64,000 bases of DNA from Macrostomum hystrix (Eukaryota; Platyhelminthes; Macrostomidae): contig CATNEN010000003.1 in NCBI GenBank assembly GCA_950097015.1, forward strand, positions 2,355,001-2,419,000, read 5' to 3'. The position numbers and the translations under genes are program-made. Under the pieces are notes generated by a model. It worked only from the letters and a program-made list of their open reading frames with translations, was not told the origin of the DNA and searched no databases. Positions 61,001 through 64,000 of this stretch are shown here, one piece after another (position 1 is the first letter of the stretch; each line of letters opens with the position of its first letter).

Positions 61001-63950
61001 CAGCTCCTCATGTTTGCGAATCATCAGTCTCAGCACATTGGGATGATTAAAATAGGCGGCGTGATGCACGGCCGCCCAACCCATGGCGTCTGTCACAATC
61101 ACATTGGCGTAGCTGGCCAATAGACAGGAGGCTACCTCCAGACTGCCACACCTGGCCGCCAGGTGCAAAGCGGTGGGGCCTAGATAATTGTTATCAAAAA
61201 GCGATATGCTGGGTCAGATAAAATTAGGTGTCAAAAATGGACTTGCACTAGCAGACACCCGCTACAACCAATGGTTTATGATGTCCAACATCAGAAGAAA
61301 CCGATTTGCGTGCAGGAAATAATAATATAAATAGGTAATAAATAATAACTGGCTACATGTACACTTATACGTATCTCGACGTACACCTGTGGTGGTCGGC
61401 ATCAAACGAAAGTCCTACTGAATGTGACCCTGTAAAAAATTCGGCTGCTTCTTCGGCGGGTTTTTTGTGCAAAATAGGAGTGGAATCTACCAAAATCCCG
61501 CCTATCTCGCAAGAGTTAAAGAAACCACCCAGGAAGCAGCCGATATAACCGTAAACTGTGCGGAAACCGCCGAAGAATCACCCGAACCAGTGGCCCATGG
61601 GACAACCAGAGAATTATTTACGGGCGATTCCTCGGCGGTTTCTGAGCATGGAATCTTCCGAACTGGAGGATTCTTTGGGTGATTCCATTTCGCCACCAAG
61701 AAGCACCGAGAAAACGCCCAGTTGGGTAGATTCTAAGCATGTAATCATCCGATTGGTATGTTTCCAGCGTTCGGCTGTTTCTTTTTCTGGAAACACCGCA
61801 GATTCCAACTGGAATCACCCAAAGAAACATCCCTATTTTTTAGCGGGGAATAAGAATTGATAAGTGATAATATTTGTGAAGTCCATGAGATGATAAACTA
61901 AGATATTGAGAATTTGAATTTGGATTTTAATAAATTAGGATTTTTTGCTTAGAAAAAATACTTTGTTGTTTTTGGTGAACTTCTAGATTTAATAAATCTA
62001 TAAGTCTAGTGACGCACGACTTGCAAAGGAAAGTGAGACTAGAAAATGTTGAGAATTGAATTTATGCTCGTATAAATTAATATAAAAGTTTAATTTATGT
62101 GACGAAGTAACTTTTAGAAAGCATAACTTAGAACAAATAAAACAGGAAGAGATAAAGGTTGGATATACTAGTATACTCGTATTGGAACATTTTTACCGAT
62201 TCGAAGTTGCAATTCTGATCCTGCCGTTTTCGTTGTTTTAAAGTTAACAATAATAAGTGGCGGTTTTAGTATAATATAATTCTACAAAGCTCAGATAGCG
62301 GTTACTACAGTTTAATAGCTCTGAAAAGTGTTGACATAAATAATGAGAAGGTTCTATAGAACACTACAGGGAAACTAGACGAAGGTATTACTTTTTTGTA
62401 TGTTTTAATGGTACAAAAGTTTGTTAAATTTATAACTGTTTAATGTCTTATTGTCTTATAGACAGACAGGTAGACAGACAGACAGACACATAGACAGACA
62501 GACAGACTGGTGTTAAAGAAAAGCTCTAAACATTGATTTCATTGCTTTAAACATGAAGCAGGAAGCGACCAAAGATATCTTAGTTCTATCAGCCATATAA
62601 TAAGAGCAAAAAGCGATATGCTAAATATTTAAGCTTTGTTGTAGAAGTGCTAAAATACATTATACACAGGTTTTACATAAGAACGTAGAAGCATGCTTAA
62701 AAAACGGCTTAAGGAAATTCTAAAGTCCAAACAAAGCAACCGAAATTTCATCCTTCAAAACGTGCTCAAAGACAAGCCAGCTCAGAGTGTTGAAAAGTAC
62801 AAAGTTGCTTTCGTGCAAAAGATGCACCAATTCTTAAATGAAAGCGAATAAAAGTAAATAGTATGATTTTATAAATACAATCTCACCGGTTCTATTCCTC
62901 TCGCCTAAAAGATCAATGACAAAAATTTAGGGAATCTTTTATTTATTACACTGCCTGTCGTTACACTGCGCGCATGTTCGCATTCCAGTGTACATTTTGA
63001 GCGGAAGAATGACTAGCTTCAAATAATCGGGATTCTCCAATCTAAGCCTAGTGTACATATGGGGTAGAGAAAATTAATGACTGGCTAGGGGGATTCCCGA
63101 ATCTAAGCCTAGTGTACATATGGGGTAGAGAAATTTAATGACTGGCTAGGGGGATTCCCGAATCTAAGCCTAGTGTACATATGGGGTAGAGAAAATTCAT
63201 GACTGGCTAGGGGGATTCCCGAATGTAAGTCTAGTGTACATATGAGGTTGAGAAAATTAATGACTGGCTAGGGGGATTCCCGAATCTAAGCCTAGTGTAC
63301 ATATGGGGTAGAGAAAATTAATGACTGGCTAGGGGGATTCCCGAATCTAAGCCTAGTATACATATGGGGTAGAGAAAATTAATGACTGGCTAGGGGGATT
63401 CCCGAATCTAAGCCTAGTGTACATATGGGGTAGAGAAAATTAATGACTGGCTAGGGGGATTCCCGAATCTAAGCCTAGTGTACATATGGGGTAGAGAAAA
63501 TTAATGACTGGCTAGGGGGATTCCCGAATCTAAGCCTAGTATACATATGGGGTAGAGAAAATTAATGACTGGCTAGGGGGATTCCCCAATCTAAGCCTAG
63601 TGTACATATGGATGATATGGTGTAGAGAAAGTTATTGACTGGCTAGGGTAATTCCCCAATTGACACGAAAATTTTAACGCAAGCACATACTTATAATTAA
63701 GCTGAAAAAACTATAAAGTGAAAAGCAACTCACCTGTGGACAAGATGGTGTTATGCCTGCGCACATTCACATCCATGGAGTTGTGCAACAGAAAAGTGAC
63801 AATATGTGGCTTATTGTGCACAGCGGCGTGGTGAATTAGCGAGAGGCCGCTCTCGTCCTGCTTATTGAGCTCATTTTTGTGCTTTCGATACAACGAGAAG
63901 AACATGGATTGCAGGCCGCGCTGAGCGCACAACTTCATGCCGGGTAGATT
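48916..63950 (-). CDS. ANKAR, ankyrin and armadillo repeat protein (gene span, 5' end missing)
   Basis: Ten exons (63950-63734, 61179-60978, 59895-59159, 56526-56433, 55180-55030, 52750-52597, 52179-51754, 51263-51052, 50405-50029, 49096-48916) join without a frame break into 2751 bases, 916 residues plus TAA/TGA-type stop. Ankyrin repeats lie in the first two exons ([35 protein letters not shown]). Armadillo repeats fill the next seven. Order and motifs follow vertebrate [101 protein letters not shown] and a C-terminal [10 protein letters not shown]. Human ANKAR has about 1434 residues, so about 500 N-terminal residues lie beyond the right edge. Molecular function is poorly known; the repeats suggest a scaffold for protein interactions. 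Introns are filled with six minisatellites and at least seven SINE copies or fragments. Confidence 0.93.
49147..49555. repeat. 28-bp minisatellite in ANKAR's last intron
   Basis: About 15 units containing GAGGATATGGGAGAATTGG, with GTGACAG / GTCACAG / GCGACAG variants. It starts about 50 bases upstream (transcript sense) of the last exon's acceptor. Two diverged units occur at 49555-49600 and again at 49965-50010, flanking a SINE. Confidence 0.96.
49598..49970 (+). mobile_element. SINE B, near full-length
   Basis: Head with A-box-like GTGGCAGAGCGGTTAACGCG and B-box GAGTTCGATTCCGCG, resembling a leucine/serine tRNA. A body of about 250 bases follows, including CTTGTCGTGCAATTTACGCC, GACGATGAGAAAGTCAG and TCAGCGAAATGGGCAGAAT. 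It ends GCAGCCCTCCTTTAAAAAATTAAAG. Inserted inside the diverged flank of the 28-bp array, antisense to ANKAR. Confidence 0.92.
50029..50405 (-). CDS. ANKAR exon, C-terminal armadillo repeats
   Basis: Acceptor aaacag at 50406, starting phase 0 with [12 protein letters not shown]. Contains [55 protein letters not shown] and IGLPCQ. Donor gtgagt at 50028, phase 2. Confidence 0.93.
50435..50812 (-). mobile_element. SINE B, near full-length, with candidate target duplication
   Basis: Reverse-oriented copy with the (ATT)n tail at its left end (AATAATAATAATAATAATT) and the head at the right. Flanked by GTTTCTTGGTT (50424-50434) and GTTTCTTAGTT (50813-50823), a 10/11 match that fits a target-site duplication. 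Lies in the ANKAR intron 50406-51051, in gene sense. Confidence 0.92.
51052..51263 (-). CDS. ANKAR exon
   Basis: Acceptor tcccag at 51264; the split codon G/TG gives V, then [31 protein letters not shown] and [12 protein letters not shown]. Donor gtagtg at 51051, phase 0. Confidence 0.92.
51264..51753. other. ANKAR intron
   Basis: AT-rich intron with three diverged copies of a unit of about 33-35 bases containing AAAGTACTTGCGCACTAAAG (51430-51545), and a short inverted repeat AAAAGTACA/TGTACTTTT at about 51676-51697. Confidence 0.7.
51754..52179 (-). CDS. ANKAR exon, armadillo repeats
   Basis: Acceptor attgcag at 52180; the split codon gives A, then [18 protein letters not shown]. Contains [53 protein letters not shown] and [10 protein letters not shown]. 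Donor gtaagg at 51753, phase 1. The length agrees with the aligned human segment. Confidence 0.93.
52249..52511 (+). mobile_element. SINE A, full-length
   Basis: Complete tRNA-like head (GTAGCCTAGTGGTTAGAGCG, B-box GGTTCGATTCCCGACTC), central segments (AAATGGGTACCAGCATCAG; CAGTCCATGGACTGAACAAC) and an AATAAATTACAATTAAT tail. The best reference copy in the window. Lies in an ANKAR intron, antisense to the gene. Confidence 0.93.
52597..52750 (-). CDS. ANKAR exon with the [14 protein letters not shown] signature
   Basis: Acceptor acatag at 52751, phase 0. Encodes [19 protein letters not shown] followed by [18 protein letters not shown] and KLQFV. This block is the strongest single match to vertebrate ANKAR. 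Donor gtgagt at 52596, phase 1. Confidence 0.94.
52751..53802. other. ANKAR intron
   Basis: AT-rich intron sequence with no recognised element. Confidence 0.6.
53803..54047. repeat. 35-bp minisatellite in ANKAR intron
   Basis: About seven units containing AATGTACATTCGCTAGCCAT, with ACAATCTCTARCCTC completing each unit. Loss of the repeat at both ends is gradual. Confidence 0.95.
54048..54617. other. ANKAR intron
   Basis: Very AT-rich, no recognised element. Confidence 0.6.
54618..54632 (-). CDS. Possible 15-base ANKAR micro-exon (doubtful)
   Basis: A 15-base segment encoding GVDFG is framed by a good acceptor (attttcag) and donor (gtaagt) and is phase 0 on both sides, fitting between flanking phase-0 exons. 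Against it, the aligned human protein has no extra residues here: LLK plus five residues plus VKEQG is already matched without the insert. It may be an alternative cassette or chance. Confidence 0.25.
54813..54880 (-). mobile_element. SINE A, short fragment
   Basis: Contains the conserved block on the minus strand (CAGTCCACGGACTGAACAGC) and a partial copy of the adjoining segment. Head and tail are missing. Confidence 0.65.
55030..55180 (-). CDS. ANKAR exon, armadillo repeat
   Basis: Acceptor acgcag at 55181; GA from the previous exon joins G to give E, then [35 protein letters not shown] and DKALLKLLK. Donor gtgagt at 55029, phase 0. Confidence 0.93.
55316..56283. repeat. 17-bp minisatellite in ANKAR intron
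   Basis: About 57 units of GATAAACAGGTGGGTGA with AGATGG, AGATTGG, GTGTG and GACAAAC variants. A unit with GACACAGG recurs at 55721 and 56063 in the same context, so about 342 bases are duplicated. Open frames of up to 397 codons on the minus strand are artefacts of the period. Confidence 0.97.
56433..56526 (-). CDS. ANKAR exon, short armadillo segment
   Basis: Acceptor tggcag (AG at 56528-56527). G from the previous exon joins AA to give E, then [20 protein letters not shown] and [10 protein letters not shown]. Donor gtgagt at 56432, phase 2. Too short to stand out as an open frame but clearly armadillo helix sequence. Confidence 0.92.
56527..57165. other. ANKAR intron
   Basis: AT-rich, no recognised element. 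Confidence 0.6.
57166..58012. repeat. 33-bp minisatellite in ANKAR intron
   Basis: About 27 units built from GGGATTTGGGTGATTGGATT (20 bp) alternating with a 13-14-base GGGATTTGAATATT. Units lacking the second part occur around 57230-57260 and 57470-57510. A 316-codon minus-strand open frame is an artefact. Confidence 0.96.
58013..58847. other. ANKAR intron with an unexplained open segment
   Basis: Between 58400 and 58610 both strands are open for about 60 codons and an acceptor-like site (minus, near 58604) is present. The reading does not resemble an armadillo repeat, and the exon junction 59159 to 56526 already restores the ANKAR frame. Otherwise nothing recognised. Confidence 0.4.
58848..59078 (-). 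mobile_element. SINE A, nearly full-length, lacking tail
   Basis: Minus-strand head with GGTTCGATTCCCAACTCCAC through to CAGTCCATGGACTGAACAGC. More diverged from the reference copy than the one at 31801. Lies about 80 bases from the large ANKAR exon, in gene sense. Confidence 0.9.
59159..59895 (-). CDS. ANKAR large exon, central armadillo domain
   Basis: Acceptor ttgcag at 59896. TC from the previous exon joins G to give S. 245 residues include [80 protein letters not shown] and [16 protein letters not shown]. The donor reads gttggt at 59158, a weaker form, but the phase-1 junction to 56526 restores the armadillo repeat. Confidence 0.93.
59930..60060 (+). mobile_element. SINE A, degenerate 5' part
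   Basis: GGGGTGGTTAGAATCTTAGA and GGAGTTCGAAC correspond to the A- and B-box parts of family A, followed by a diverged GAGCAAGACAATTGGTTC. It is directly followed by a SINE B copy. Confidence 0.65.
60128..60392 (+). mobile_element. SINE B, 5'-truncated copy with (ATT)n tail
   Basis: Starts at GGCTTGTCGTGCAATTTACG and runs through the body to CAGCCATCCTGCAATTATTT and TTATTATTATTATG. The tRNA-like head is missing. Lies in the ANKAR intron, antisense. Confidence 0.9.
60393..60865. repeat. 22-bp minisatellite with 88-bp higher-order unit
   Basis: Monomers of about 22 bases such as TTTGATGTTAACAAATGCCG. A four-monomer block containing GCCAAAATTAATG recurs at 60521, 60609, 60697 and 60785, exactly 88 bases apart and nearly identical. 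It sits immediately after the SINE B tail. Confidence 0.96.
60978..61179 (-). CDS. ANKAR exon, ankyrin repeats
   Basis: Acceptor atctag at 61180; the split codon G/GC gives G, then [20 protein letters not shown] and [20 protein letters not shown]. These are two ankyrin repeats, with the TALHLAA and AAVHHAA helix-turn motifs. Donor gtgagt at 60977, phase 2. Confidence 0.93.
61436..61856. repeat. Cluster of short inverted repeats (possible fold-back element)
   Basis: A 17-base perfect inverted repeat, TGGAATCACCCAAAGAA, pairs 61668-61684 with 61809-61825. Related motifs around TCTTCGGCGGTTTC occur about seven times in both orientations (e.g. near 61445, 61525, 61565, 61630, 61790). No coding potential recognised. 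Lies in the ANKAR intron 61180-63733. Confidence 0.6.
61857..63034. other. ANKAR intron
   Basis: AT-rich, with a GACA microsatellite at 62459-62510. Nothing else recognised. Confidence 0.6.
63035..63658. repeat. 61-bp minisatellite in ANKAR intron
   Basis: Ten units of 61 bases (GTGTACATATGGGGTAGAGA starts at 63051, 63112 and so on) that are over 95% alike by eye. The last unit has a small insertion (GATGATATGG). The largest unit of any array in the window. Confidence 0.97.
63734..63950 (-). CDS. ANKAR exon, first in window, ankyrin region
   Basis: Acceptor ttttttag at 63951, phase 0, beginning [14 protein letters not shown]. Contains one clear ankyrin repeat, [20 protein letters not shown] followed by TFLLHN. 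Donor gtgagt at 63733, phase 1. Earlier exons lie to the right of the window. Confidence 0.92.
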
Positions 63951-64000
63951 CTAAAAAAGAGAGAATACTACGATTAAAAAACACATCTAACTTCACAGAA

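Overview
This is metazoan nuclear DNA. It has spliced genes with GT-AG introns, exons that are GC-rich against AT-rich spacers, tRNA-derived SINEs with (ATT)n tails, and many minisatellites. The encoded proteins are clear but diverged orthologues of animal proteins. Gene content and repeat load fit a lophotrochozoan, possibly a repeat-rich free-living flatworm; that placement is inference and no species can be named.

All three recognisable genes are on the minus strand. (1) Positions 5656-6492 hold the first coding exon of a cadherin/protocadherin-type adhesion protein: signal peptide, two cadherin repeats and the start of a third. The rest is not visible in the window. (2) Positions 44133-47765 hold POP1, the large protein subunit of RNase P/MRP, in three exons joined in frame (621 codons plus stop). 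(3) Positions 48916-63950 hold the 3' two thirds of ANKAR, an ankyrin plus armadillo repeat protein, in ten exons joined in frame (916 codons plus stop). Its 5' end lies beyond the right edge. ANKAR and POP1 are head-to-tail with about 1.2 kb between stop and start, and half of that gap is a minisatellite.

From about 6.7 to 43.8 kb I recognise no gene. That stretch is a near-continuous series of about 25 tandem arrays with units of roughly 15-33 bp. Over the whole window about 28-29 kb (roughly 45%, summed from my own boundaries) is minisatellite. Several arrays have higher-order organisation: 9-mers and 13-mers of a 17-bp unit at 14.6-16.8 kb, an 88-bp 4-mer at 60.5 kb, and a duplication of about 491 bp at 42 kb. 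Two monomer families each occur at two separate loci (21.5 and 25.7 kb; 33.7 and 38.0 kb). Every large intron of ANKAR and both introns of POP1 hold arrays or SINEs.

Two tRNA-derived SINE families are present. Family A has a glycine/valine-like pseudo-tRNA head and about ten copies or fragments. Family B has a leucine/serine-like head and three copies. Most long open frames elsewhere are periodic artefacts of the arrays and are not reported as genes.
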